NCBI GenBank assembly: GCA_002633005.1
Contig: NMRA01000137.1
Location: forward strand, 808,001 to 872,000
Reading direction: 5' to 3'
DNA: 64,000 nucleotides
From: Phoronis australis
Taxonomy: Eukaryota; Phoronida; Phoronidae
Shown: positions 48,670-59,409 of the stretch, one piece after another
Position numbering within the stretch: the first letter of the stretch is position 1
How the letters are laid out: each line of letters begins with the position of its first letter
Made by a program: the position numbers and the translations under genes
The notes under the pieces: generated by a model
Told to the model about the DNA's origin: nothing
Databases searched by the model: none
The model's input: only the letters and a program-made list of their open reading frames with translations

Positions 48670-49036
48670 GGAAACAATTCCACGACCGCGCCTCTAAAGC
48701 TTAGGCACGATTCCCCAAACTTCAGTGCCGGACCAGCGGAACCAGCCGCTCCCCTAAATTTCACTCACGCACCGAAAATTCCACACACCCGGTGACCCAA
48801 CTTCAGTCCCGGGGACCGAATTCCACACCACACCTCTAGCCCTCAGGACGCAAGCATGGAATCATTATCTTGTTCCCGGGATCGAAGATTGTATGGAGCA
48901 ATTTCGGTGCGTGCGTGAAGTTAGGGTTACGCTTCTGAGGATTTGCCATCCCCCGGGTAGGGGAGTGTCTGCTGATCCGGGACTTGAGTTAGGAGGATCG
49001 ATGTTGGAATTCAGAGGCGCGACCATGGAATTGTTT
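48670..49036. mobile_element. Fold-back element with ~115-145-bp arms
   Basis: The left arm 48670-48782 and right arm 48893-49036 are imperfect reverse complements. Shared blocks in mirrored order are AAACAATTCCA, CGCGCCTCT, a CGAT-CC-AACT-AGT-CCGGA block, CTCCCCTA and ACGCACCGAAA(A)TT. The spacer is about 110 bp. Frames on both strands (63-106 codons) across it result from the symmetry and are not genes. Confidence 0.65.
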
Positions 49037-49550
49037 ACACCCTCCAGGTGGGCCAACGCAGAGAAAATATTGAGAATTCAACGTACTTTCGGTTTGTATC
49101 AAACGTAAAAAAAATGACTTAGCAATGAAAAAACTGCATAAGAAGCCGAGTAGTCAGTGTTTCCGACTTGTCCACAAATAAGCAGTAGATTTTGAAAACT
49201 TAGTTGAGTCCCTACTGGGGACCTCACGGTTTGATAGGCAACCAGGTACTGGTCTTTTGGAGTGCACCAGGCGTGCTTATAGGTCACTACAAGGCCGGGC
49301 TTATGGTACTAATCACCTCTACCAGATACCATTTGGGAGTTCTGGTGCGCGCAAGCAGGGGCTCGTTGGGGGTGAATAAACAACGCATAGGCCCTGAACA
49401 AACTGAACAAACCCCGTTTACCGTTTTTTTTTCTTTTTTTAGTCAACAGGGCCGCAACCCCAAACATTCGAGGCCTCTGCGTCCCCACATTTTAGGCTGG
49501 GCGCGCGCATGTGCCGAAATTCTGGTTATTCCCGTGCCCTGCCCCCCAAC
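49037..49550. other. No gene recognised
   Basis: A 123-codon plus frame (49204-49575) has no domain and runs into a transposon end; not called. Poly-T with one C at 49423-49440. Confidence 0.4.
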
Positions 49551-49575
49551 TCAAAATCCTGAATCCGCCCCTTAG
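49551..49575 (-). mobile_element. Solo GGCGGATTC-type transposon end
   Basis: On the minus strand reads TAAGGGGCGGATTCAGGATT, followed by a G-rich run (GGGGGGCAGGGCACGGG), as at the ends of 47520-47676 and 55517-56433. No inverted partner found. Confidence 0.4.
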
Positions 49576-49599
49576 CACGATGGAGTTCCTCGTGAATAA

Positions 49600-50230
49600 A
49601 GACTTCCAATCGGACTGTTTCCCTCAGAACGTTGAAAGAGAGCTAAAACTAGGACGATCACAGCGAGTTCACCCCCACACAGCCAGGTCATGTTTGCCTC
49701 AAGTTGTAAAGACTTTGATAAACAGGGCAAATCTCTACTACATGTTGTGGAGTCTCGGCTTTTGTGCCACACTTATGTCATGTGACCTGTGATGTTTCGA
49801 TGCCAAGCTATGTTGCAGATGCAGTGCCTAGTAATAACCTGGTACTCCTCCCAAATAGCAAGTCTGTCTAGACTCTGGCCTGAAACCTCGAACAACCCTT
49901 TGGTTCATATCGGACAGGGAAATATTTGGTTCGTTTGTCTGCACGTGCGTGGGGCACTTCCTCAAGGCATCTGCAAACAGTTCGAGCGCCCAGTGTTTCA
50001 CATTAGCTTTACAGCGCCCGTAGGAAGCCTTGGTTGTTTCGATAGCACAAATCCGACTTTCTGACAGGATGCGCTCAGAGAAAAAATCCCAGGTTGTATG
50101 CCTGGTGTGCAGTCCACTATTTTTAACAAATGTGCCCCACTGTGATCTTGGTGACCTTACCTGTGACACAGCTCTCACTACAAAAGGCTTTTGTAAGAGT
50201 TCTAGTCCGTACAAAAAGTTTTACAAATTC
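49600..50230 (-). pseudogene. LINE (CR1/L2-like) C-terminal remnant
   Basis: Near 49700-49775 a minus-strand frame reads HKCGTKAETPQHVVEICPVY, the C-x-CG-x4-T-x2-H-x4-CP pattern common at the C-terminus of jockey/CR1/L2-type reverse transcriptases. Upstream is a 128-codon minus frame (49828-50214), compatible in position but without a motif I can name. Frames are broken. The CG-x-T-x-x-H motif is the main support. Confidence 0.45.
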
Positions 50231-51739
50231 AATAAATAACCCGTTGAACTGCAAGTCTCATGAACCCAACAAGCAGCATTATCTGAATACGACCTTTCTA
50301 TAGAGTTCTACAAAATGGACTAGCTCTTTCGTAAATTTTTAACACATGGAGAGTGAAACTCCTATGTTGAGAATCAAATAGGAATTAAAAGGCATGTTTT
50401 CGTAGGGAATATGGCCAGGAAAAAACAACCTCCCGCGTGAGCTAGCTCCGCGTATTGAACACCTACCTGTATGCAAGTACAGGCACACACGATTGTCCTG
50501 CGCTTTATGTATACATTTTTATGTTATGTGCGGTGCCAACATGGGTGTAACGCCTCACTGGCTTTTTGAAAACGAGCCTTTTTAATACCAGGGGTAATAA
50601 CAACATTCAAGCGTAGATTTGGTGTACAGGAAAGCAATGAAGTACTCAAGTGTGCTGGTTACCTTTAACAACACTTAATCGAACGACAAGAAGTCATCAA
50701 TCGAAAGTCTGCCCTCGATCATGGAGATACGATGGTCAAATCACCTTTATCAAATAAGCTACAGAGAGATTTCTTGTCTATCCTGAAGATTCACTCACCT
50801 GAGTCGTTCATACGCGTTTGTGATGACACTTCGTCGGTTCAATCGTAATATCCTAGAATACTCGTTCAGGATCCAGATAGGCCACGGTCTGTCGCGAGTT
50901 TCGTATTCTAGGCGATTCGCCCGAGTCGAGATAATAGCTTATTGACATACTCGCCGACCGTTCAATACGGATTTGTTTGCTGCATGAAAGGCCGTATCCA
51001 AGGGCTAAACACACAAAAGGGATTCGTGGGTTTGTTATTAATAAAACATCCCGTTTTCTCGGGAAAGGATGTACGCAGTTATCAGAGCGTGGAGAAGTCT
51101 TTGTTGAAGCACTTTAATAACTCGGTGGGATGGCGAAAAGTTCCATGTGGCGATGACCATCCTTCAGCAATTGTCTATGCAGGCTAGGGCGGACGTTTTG
51201 ATAATTAGCTACGGTGTAAATTTAGAAATTTTACTTTTTTGCTGTTTCACTAAGCTTTGCACGGTTTGGTGTTAATTCTAAAACAAGATTTGCAAGAGAA
51301 ACCTTTAGTTAATCGCAACACAGAAAAATTAACATTTTCCTACATATCATTTGCTATTATGACGAAAACATTGCTAGAATATATCTACGTCCCCTGCATT
51401 TAATTGGAAATGCGCACCCGCTTCTTACACCGATGGGACTGCAGTGGTTTGCATGAAAATGCTTAGTGGCTTTAAAGAGGCATGGAACGCGAAAACCGTA
51501 GAGAATCTACTTCTTGGGGAAACTAACTTGAGACTTATCCAAGTTGAATATCGCAAGAATTTCTGAATAAAATCGTCAGATTCGATACTTCTGAAACACT
51601 GACTCGTGGACGAGACGGTCTCGCCTCCTAGCTGGTGACTACCAGAATGATTCGTTTTTTAATTTAGTCATTTCAAAGCACAACATCTATACATATATAC
51701 ATATGATGAAGAAAAGAAGATGAAATATATTTAAGCGTC
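50231..51739. other. No gene recognised
   Basis: Only short frames (81 codons or fewer); no repeats or splice-supported exons recognised. Confidence 0.4.
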
Positions 51740-52114
51740 CAAAACTGACACAAAATCCCTCCAGCGTAGCAAATAACTGCCTATTGACATATTTTGTAAG
51801 TGTCTAAATCTTTCTATTTCAATATGTAATGATAAAATTTTGCAATAGTAACAACTGTGGAATGTTACCTTTAAGTTTTTGATTAAGTACCAAAAATCTA
51901 GCTAAGCAAAATGTTTTATACAAATACTTTCTTAGGAGACTCGGGAAAACTAAACAAAGATATTTTAGTTCATATGGTGATATCTTCGTTGATAAAACAC
52001 AATTTATCCAATGGGATACACTACTCCATAGTGGCGTCACAATACTATAATCGCAAAAAGATGTGTGTTACTTTCATGAACTTTAGCACAATAAGTGCAA
52101 AGATTACTATCATC

Positions 52115-53007
52115 AGGAAGAGATAACCAGGAAGGGACAACTAGCTAAACCGCCGTTTTTGGCCTCCTTCCCCGGACTAATTTCAGGACTTAAGTTTCGT
52201 TTAAAAGGAAACAGATGATTTTATCAGAGAGATTAAAGCTTTTTCTATAGAAGGATATCAAAAAAACTCACTTTTCAACCTTAAACAGTGGTGTAATTGT
52301 ACTTTGAAAATATCGACTTCAGCGCACGCAATCGCAATTTCCCACACGCAGTCACGGGTATTTAAGCTTTTCCGTCGATGTATAGATGGCGCAGTAGTCA
52401 AGTACTACCTCATTTGCATATCAAATTTGCATGTGGGAGTTCTGAGACTCTCGTCAGTTTAGTTGTTGTCGACCGCTTGAGTGCATAAAGCGGTGACCTC
52501 CCGCTGAGAGCACGCGCTGATGAAGATACCACAGCTAACTCGATCGCTTCGCACTCAGGAGGTGAAAACACTCTCATGACCGCAGTTCTGAATTCCAGCT
52601 AAGCAAGCCCTATGTCGAGGAGCGGATTTGAATTGTTTTCGTCCTCAGACTGTGGATTGCAGAGAAGATTAGAATGAGGTCAACATCGAACTTTCTGCGA
52701 CTACCTATCGTGTTGAAAGTTTGAAGTGTCAGAACCATAGACGGAGCGCGCGGGATGTCTATGATTCCTNGTACATGCCTGGGAAGAGGCATCTTTTTAA
52801 GGGTAAAACAAGTCATGTTCAAAGCATCCTAGTGCCATTAATATGCTGTCTTTGGGGATCAAAGTGGTGTCATTTTATAGCTAAAAAGTTAAGCTTTCGA
52901 ACACAATGCTTGAATTACAGACGACTTTAACATTTACTTTTGAAATCACTTTTGAATATCCGTTAAAATGCGCTAAAACAGTTGTCCCTTCCTGGTTATC
53001 TCTTCCT
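52115..53007. mobile_element. 893-bp inverted-repeat element inserted in the LINE
   Basis: The left end AGGAAGAGATAACCAGGAAG, continuing GGACAACT, is matched exactly by the right end on the minus strand: at least 28 bp of terminal inverted repeat. CTATCATC flanks both sides (52107-52114; 53009-53016), as 8 bp exact or 9 bp with one transition. Such long TIRs with 8-9-bp target duplications occur in Mutator-like, hAT or P superfamilies. The interior has no long frame, so it is non-autonomous. One N at 52770. Confidence 0.85.
52412..52432 (+). promoter_or_regulatory. Pair of octamer (ATTTGCAT) motifs
   Basis: ATTTGCAT occurs at 52412-52419 and 52425-52432, 13 bp apart start to start, in the same orientation. 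POU-domain factors bind this octamer in animals. TATTTAAGC lies upstream (about 52360). Being inside the non-autonomous element, it could be an ancient internal promoter or chance. Confidence 0.3.
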
Positions 53008-54640
53008 GCTATCATCTATGCCGATTTTTTCAAAAAACAGTTAGTTGGAAAAAGTTTGTGAATCAGTTTTAAATTGAAACCACTTCATTTGAGTATCAGA
53101 TAAATTCCTAGTACAACAGTTTTTGTTTTTGCTCCATGTTCTTATCATTTATATTTAAGGACAAATTAATTCCATTTAACTTCAGAGCATTATTAACAAA
53201 ATCTTATAAAAATAATTAAAACCTTTCCGTAAAACTTGACAAATGCGTAATGATATTGGTAGTCCGAAAACAATTTGTTGATTATCAAACCTGTCCTTTA
53301 CATTTTGAATTACTGCACGAATACCAAAATGTATTTAAAAGGTGGTCGAAATCTCCCCGTGTACAAAGTTCTTGATAATCACGAGAAAGTCTTCCTAAGG
53401 AATGAATGAAATTGGCTACTATATGGAGGCCTTTTTTCATCAATGTTTTATAACATGTTTATCATCACTACAAATACAGTAGTTAAACTATAGCGGTTGA
53501 AATTCTAATTCCATCAAAAAAACGACATCAAAACGTACTTCCAAAAAGGGGTTTTAATTTGATTTGAAGGATTTTAAAAGATGAGAAAATCTGAGGAAAG
53601 ACAGACAAACATGAATTTAGCCCATGATACTTTATTAACTCGAGATAAAATTTTCCTTACCCAGCTACATTCTAAACTTTTTATGAAGAAATATATTTTG
53701 ATCATCTTTAATCCACCCATATCGTAGTCTTGGATAATGACTTTACGGCTCAACTATCAATTTTTCCATTCCAGACAAAACCAAAAAACATTTTTTCTGA
53801 CTGTTTTAAAAACATACTACTAGGCGAAGTGATGCTGAGAAAAAGATGTACACGTTGTGGTATTATTAACGTTTTAAAACAGTAATCCAACCAGGTACAC
53901 TCATTAGTCTTTTAAACCAACAGGAAATTGTTTTCTGAATACTAGCAACCTTCTCAGCATAGTTTTACTCAATCACATTTTTCAAACTGGGCGTAAAAAT
54001 TATGCCCAAAAGGAATTTTTTTTTTACTTTCCCATGTCAATTTTATGTTTTGACACAATAACATGTTCGAAGTGCGCTTAGAGTCTAACCAAACGCAGAA
54101 TGTTTTTTCTCTTTAGGCTTCAAACTAGACAAATTGGAAAATCGGTCCACTAATGAAAGTGATGACTTGAGTGAATTTTCAGAGCCACCAGGGAGTATAG
54201 CAGTATCACCAGCATATTTTAACACCTTATATTTCTTATTTTCAAAAACTATTCCCTTGCAACAGGATTTTTTTCTGAAGAATACACCTAAAATCTCTGC
54301 GCATAGCAGTAACAAGTAAGATGTTCTCCTTGACTACAACCACCGAAAATTGGAAAGACTTCAGAAAAATGATACAAAGCTTTGAATTTTCTAATAATAT
54401 TTGAGTCCACTTTCTAATGTTTTCTGAATAAGTCTCCAAGAGACTGAATCGAGTACTTTTTTCGAAATCTATTAGTATAATTCAATAATCCAGAGATATC
54501 TTGTTCAAGAATATAATGCATTATGTCATACAATAGACATGTGTTTTCTCCAATAAAGCGGAATGCTTCGTTGGTATTGAATGCACCCTTTTTACTCTGA
54601 TTTACACGTTTCACCATTGATGCGACGGTATGATATGTTC

Positions 54641-55516
54641 TCCAGATTTTCCATTGGATGTTTCAATGCCTTAATACTTCAGACATGTACAATACCTTCC
54701 GCAGATGAACTGTCGAATTAATGGACATATTTTCGTTCAGTAACGTGAGTCAAGAACTCTCTTTTTGAGTACACGATAACACTGGGTTCGCCAAAAATCC
54801 GATTTGAACTGTTCACATTTAGTTTTCTCTTGACATGGTTTTTTTTCCATGAATGCAACTCCTTTCCCACGAGTTGCACTGCTTACGACAAGTTTGTTTT
54901 TCTGAACACATTTCTTTCCTCTTAAACGACAGTTGTTTTATTTTACTTTAAGCACTGGCATTATCAAGCACGTGCGAGATACCATTACCGTGCATCGAAA
55001 CAGTCACGAGAAGTATTGTCTACCCATAGATTCTATGGTCTACCATGAAGCAAGTTCTTGAAAACATACGGGCCGGGCAAACTGTATCTCATGAGAAAAA
55101 TAGGTTAGCAAGAAAAGAAATAAATTCGCGTTGAAAGAAATGTATTTGTGATAAAAGAGCTTTATTTCTACAAACTTTCAGTCTATTTGTAGATTTTGCT
55201 CACTTGCTTATGTTATTTTTTCAATTGGATGTTTAGCGCAAGGCCCTCTTTTACTTATGACATTAGTTAAAATGTTATCTGAAAACTGAGTCATTATTTC
55301 AATGAAAAGAAACGGGGACTTAGTCATTACGTTAGGGACTTTATATGAAAAGGTCCCTATTTACTTTCAACAATATTGCGAATTCAGCCAATACTTTTAA
55401 CTCTCAATATGTATCAAGCCTAAAACTTGACGTAGCGGTGAAAAATAGCAGAAAAAATGACAATCGGTGTGTGCAAAACGTACACAAACGTTTAGGAACA
55501 TGGATGAGTAGCCATA
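54641..55516. other. No gene recognised
   Basis: May hold more of the degraded LINE 5' side, but no reading could be recognised. AT-rich. Confidence 0.35.
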
Positions 55517-56433
55517 GGCGGATTTAGGGGGGGGGGGGNAATTTGCCCCGGTAAATAAAATTATACGGATGAAAAAAGATTTAAATGTGTGCAGTTTTAG
55601 ATCCAATTTCAAGTGTCAAATTCGGAACACAGCGCATTCGTAACGGAACTATGGCTAAGTGTAGGCTCTCCCGCGATATCCTAGGCGACCGGCAGTGGCG
55701 CTGCGCACTACGACTCCGTTTCCGTCGTCTGCTCCACTGTGCAATGGAGAAAATTTACTTCATTTTTTAAAGAAAATGGAACCTGAGTGACGATGAAAAA
55801 ACAGAAGCTGCTGGTAAGATGTGAATTTTAATCGAAGCCTAAGTGAATCACTCAGAAACTCATTAATTCTCTCTTTGTCAAACCTTAACTTAAGACGACG
55901 ATGTCCAAAGCAATCCCGTCATTATTGCCAACACGAAAAACCGATTTGGTCTTTTGGGCATTTGAAGACTATCTTAAATACAACAAATTTGTTAAGAACG
56001 GATTACACAAAATATAAAACGTGTAATAAGCATTACAAAAAGAAGTAGGTTTCGCGCGCAAACGCTGTGGACCATAAACAAGTAGGTCTCTTAGTTTCTG
56101 TTGATTAGCGAAGTCGTGGTGGTGTAGTGGTGTGGCACGCGCATGCTATCAGCCAGGTCGTGAGTTCGGGTCTGTGAAACTCGTAATTTTTCCTGTGTGA
56201 CTCTATCTCCGTGTTTTTTTTTGTTTTTTTTTCCTTTTTTTTCTTGGATAATACATAAGAAATCAAGGAAAATGCTTGATTTTTAGAGAAAAAAACAGAA
56301 AAATTTCCTGGGCGGTTTGCCCCCCTCCCGACCTCCCCCCATTCGGTGCTGTGCGCATCTACAATCGTGGTTTGCGCAAATGCTTACAGCCGGAGAAAAT
56401 GTTGGCCCCCCCTAGTGATATCCTAGATCCGCC
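55517..56433. mobile_element. ~917-bp element with GGCGGAT-TAGGGGG ends
   Basis: Left end GGCGGATTTAGGGGGGG and right end on the minus strand GGCGGATCTAGGATATCACT followed by AGGGGGGGCC. The ends share GGCGGAT-TAGG then a G run. The interior carries a tRNA-like SINE (56108) and poly-T but no transposase. The two ends might belong to separate insertions; 917 bp is the span if they are paired. An N interrupts the left poly-G at 55539. Confidence 0.45.
56108..56240 (+). mobile_element. tRNA-derived SINE-like piece with T-rich tail
   Basis: GTGGTGTAGTGGTGTGGCAC resembles a pol III A box and GTCGTGAGTTCGGGTC a B box, 40 bp apart. Poly-T blocks at 56213-56240 could be the pol III stop or the tail. 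The stems do not form a complete tRNA. Different in sequence from the SINE at 29421. Confidence 0.5.
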
Positions 56434-57240
56434 ACTGGTAGCTATAGGGATCTTTCGAGCAACGGGACACTGATACCTTGTGGTGACACCAACAGCCAGG
56501 TCCCCTTCTCTCGTGATTAGCTCCAACTGTGCAGTTGAAGTGGTACACCGTGGTCGTCCACGGCAGTGGAGGGTTCCCGTCTCCGAAGGCGCAAAAACAC
56601 ACCCAAAACTCCACAGATACGTAGACAAAGTCGACTACTGTAGACTTCAATTTCATGGTTAGTCTTCTCAAACGAGATCGGGAATTAGAGCCGTGTAATG
56701 TGCGTACGGGATGCGGTGTTTAGATGGATGACATTTTGGTGACCAGCTTCCCCACATAACAAAAGGCAGCGTTTACCGACAAGTTCACTACGGAAGGGTG
56801 CCACGTCCGAATAAATTCCCTACAATAGGTTTCACTTTGGATGTTAGCTTTTTTCATAAGGGTGAAATCGCCAGCAGTTCTTGGAAGCTGTAAGGAGCCC
56901 AACCACAATCATTGCTTGTATCCGTAGGAGAGGGGAGCGGGACGGTTCTGCCCCCCTCAAATTCGCTTCTACCAACCCACCCTCCAGTTCAGTTAACGAT
57001 CGAGGCTTCTCTTTTTTATAACAATTCAGGTTCCACATTTTTGTGTACGTACGCGTTTGCATTGAAAGATATTGTTTTTCTGCATACAATTCCATCCAAA
57101 TTGTAAAACATTGCCAAATATTAGCTAACACGACCAACAATTGACCAGTTTTTTTATCGTTCACTACTTCTCCGAACTCACCAAAGAAAGAAGGTGTTTT
57201 TTTTCAATGCTAAAGCGTTTTCTTTTTCGTAGCGCTTCAG
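56434..57240. other. No gene recognised
   Basis: Frames of 62-106 codons overlap on both strands (for example 56844-57164 minus) without domains. Not called. Confidence 0.35.
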
Positions 57241-57464
57241 TACCAAATTTCCAGAATTGACTGTCCGAACCCATGTGCCAGAAGCTGAATCACATTGGCA
57301 GCCGCCTAGTAAGTGGCGGAATTTTGTAAGAAAATATCGGTGTTGCGAATATGCGATATCTATGACATATGATTCGTTTTTAGCAGACACGTTGACTGGT
57401 ATTTGTAGAACTGTCCTCCAGGCCGCACGTAGACCGGATATGTATACGTGCTCTATTTTCATTG
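57241..57464 (+). other. Candidate exon, 224 nt
   Basis: TTTTCTTTTTCGTAGCGCTTCAG precedes the segment as a polypyrimidine tract and acceptor, and CATTG|gttagt follows as a donor. The open frame includes THVPEAESHWQPPSKWRNF and ICRTVLQAARRPDMYTCSIF. Start phase 1, end phase 1. No family recognised and no neighbouring exon found, so it may be an isolated or dead exon. Confidence 0.25.
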
Positions 57465-58182
57465 GTTAGTTTCGTCTGGGAGTAATGTGAATGAGGTTTC
57501 ATTCTGCTTTGGATGACAAGCGTGCCAAAATTCATCGTACTCTGACGTATCCGACTATTTGTAAAAACGCAAATGGTTGAACCAGGAAGCTGGTGATGAA
57601 CAGCATTTTTTTCCAGAATACAAAAAAGATGATACATTTTTTAACTTCCTGAGTTCGTTGTCTGTATTAGAAAGTACAAATAAGTGCTAGTAAATTGACT
57701 TGCTAAAAATATATATAGGGAAGAGTTGACGCAGAAGCAGTTATCTTCAGATGGTGAACATTACCATGTACATGATCAACTCACAGATTAGCAATTGAAA
57801 ACAGCAGAAAATGATATTATCGAAGTGGCAGAATAAAGAGAGATTAAGATAGAAGCGCATTTTGTGTTACGAAGTCCAATCCCGCAAGGCAGATTTGAGA
57901 AATAGGCTCATGTCACATTGCCACCTTAGCAACAACGATGTCAGGTCTTTTATATTCAATGGCAGCAAACACTTTAAATACATTTCAATGTATACACAAA
58001 GGGCAATGGTAATCAGAAAAAGCGAATTATTGAATCTTTAATGTCTGTGTTTGGTGTATGAAGTTTTATATGTGTTTTGCTGGGGGGCTTTTTCGGAAAT
58101 CCTTGTTATATAGAAAAATATATGAGAGTGGACACTACACATTTACTACACGAATGTATGAAAACAAAACTGTACTTATATG
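57465..58182. other. No gene recognised
   Basis: No supported feature. Confidence 0.4.
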
Positions 58183-58239
58183 GTTGGCCAAGTGAATCTT
58201 GACAGCAGTGCAACGGACGCATTGTCGTACTTGGCCAAC
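58183..58239. repeat. Perfect 11-bp inverted repeat
   Basis: GTTGGCCAAGT at 58183-58193 and ACTTGGCCAAC at 58229-58239, with a 35-bp spacer. Could form a stem-loop. It sits just outside the element 58307-59407. Confidence 0.7.
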
Positions 58240-58306
58240 AATAGACGTAAACATGCACGCAGCAATAGAATTTGCTTTCGCGACAAAAGTATTACAAAGG
58301 CTGTTA

Positions 58307-59407
58307 CAAGGTGTTCCATGGAAACAGATACCCCGGTGAAAACAGATAACCCGGAGTCGAAAACAAGATTCCCGCGCCTTGAAAACAGCTAACCAGCCCA
58401 AAAAACACGAAAGCCGACATTTAAAACAGAAACCCGGGGATCGGACAGGACACCCGGGGATCGAAACACCACTCCCGCACTTATGGATGTTGTGATATGT
58501 TGTTTTACTATATTAGAATTTTAGACAACTTCTGACGGATTGACGTTCTACAATATTCTGCTGGTAAAGTTGTGGTGCAAACTTTCGGCGCCATGAAATA
58601 TTGCGTCACCTATTGGCCGGTTTCTTTTTTCCCAATTCTTCAATCAACTGTTCTTCTTGCGTACATGTAAAATAAATTTTCGGAACTGGTTTCAGTTTGT
58701 TACAGGTTTTTATTCTTGTATGTCCACCAAACTGAATTTCAGAACAGTAGCATTGATCTATCAATAAGAGCGGGAAAGCGTTGTGTTCAGAAATTCCGAT
58801 TCCAAATTCTGTTTTAATGATTGATGAGGAGTTGAAGTACTCTTTTTTGAGGGCAAGAATAGTGAAATTGGTGACGGTACAGGTGTTTTGACTGAATAAT
58901 TCTCGCGGTTGATTTCAAAATCCAGAAATTGTTTGTACCGGAAATAATGTACTCTCGAGAAGTAAATAGACGAACGCTAAGAAATAGTATTTTTGTTCTT
59001 CATTTGAAACTGTTTTTGGAGAAACTATTGAATAATCTGAAATTAACTAAATATTCAACGAGATAACAGCGTGTTGATAGTATAGATTATGTTGAAATTC
59101 GCCCACAGACAAGTTGCACGAGTTTTATTGATAAAAATCAAATAAAAAAGTCAATATGATATATATTACGTTTTATTATTGACAATTTCAACAAACAAAT
59201 GCAGAAAACAACTGCAAAGTGAAAGTTTGAGGCTACTGACATCGTCTCAGAAAAATTTAAATATTGTCCGGGTTTCCGGTCTGATCCCGGGGTTCCTGTT
59301 TTAAAGGTCGGGGTTCGTGTTTTTCTGGCTGCTTGAATGTTTTGAAAGTACGGGAGTCTGTTTTCGACTCCGAGATATTTTGTTTCTTGTTTCGATGGAG
59401 CACCTTG
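58307..59407. mobile_element. 1.1-kb non-autonomous transposon with TIRs made of 21-bp repeats
   Basis: The left end CAAGGTGTTCCATGGAAACA is matched on the minus strand from 59407 by CAAGGTGCTCCATCGAAACA. TA stands at both borders (58305-58306, 59408-59409). The arms extend about 140-170 bp as diverged inverted repeats. Each arm is a chain of ~21-bp units such as GAAAACAGATAACCCGGAGTC and AAAACAGAAACCCGGGGATCG. The interior is AT-rich without a transposase. The TA site suggests a Tc1/mariner-type source, but the repeat-built arms are unusual. Confidence 0.75.
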
Positions 59408-59409
59408 TA

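Larger units (their letters stand above)
51740..54640 (-). pseudogene. L1/Tx1-like LINE reverse-transcriptase remnant, split by an insertion
   Basis: Minus-strand frames give, in order, AFRFIGENTCLLYDIMHYIL (about 54560), ENIRKWTQILLENSK, LCAEILGVFFRKK with KGIVFENKKY, YAGDTAILPGGSENSLKSSL (about 54210), IPQRVHLFLSITSPSS, MGGLKMIKIYFFIKSLECSW, MKWFQFKTDSQTFSN and KIGIDDS. After the inserted element the reading resumes with NLCTYCAKVHESNTHLF and ends near 51740. This is the order of the RT palm and the C-terminal region in L1/Tx1-type LINEs (family knowledge). The catalytic YADD-type motif is YAGD here, and several frameshifts and stops occur. The 5' part, including the endonuclease, is missing. 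About 2.0 kb of LINE without the insert. Confidence 0.8.

Noticed and set aside
49204-49575. 123-codon plus-strand frame
   Set aside because: Runs into a transposon end and has low-complexity parts; no domain.
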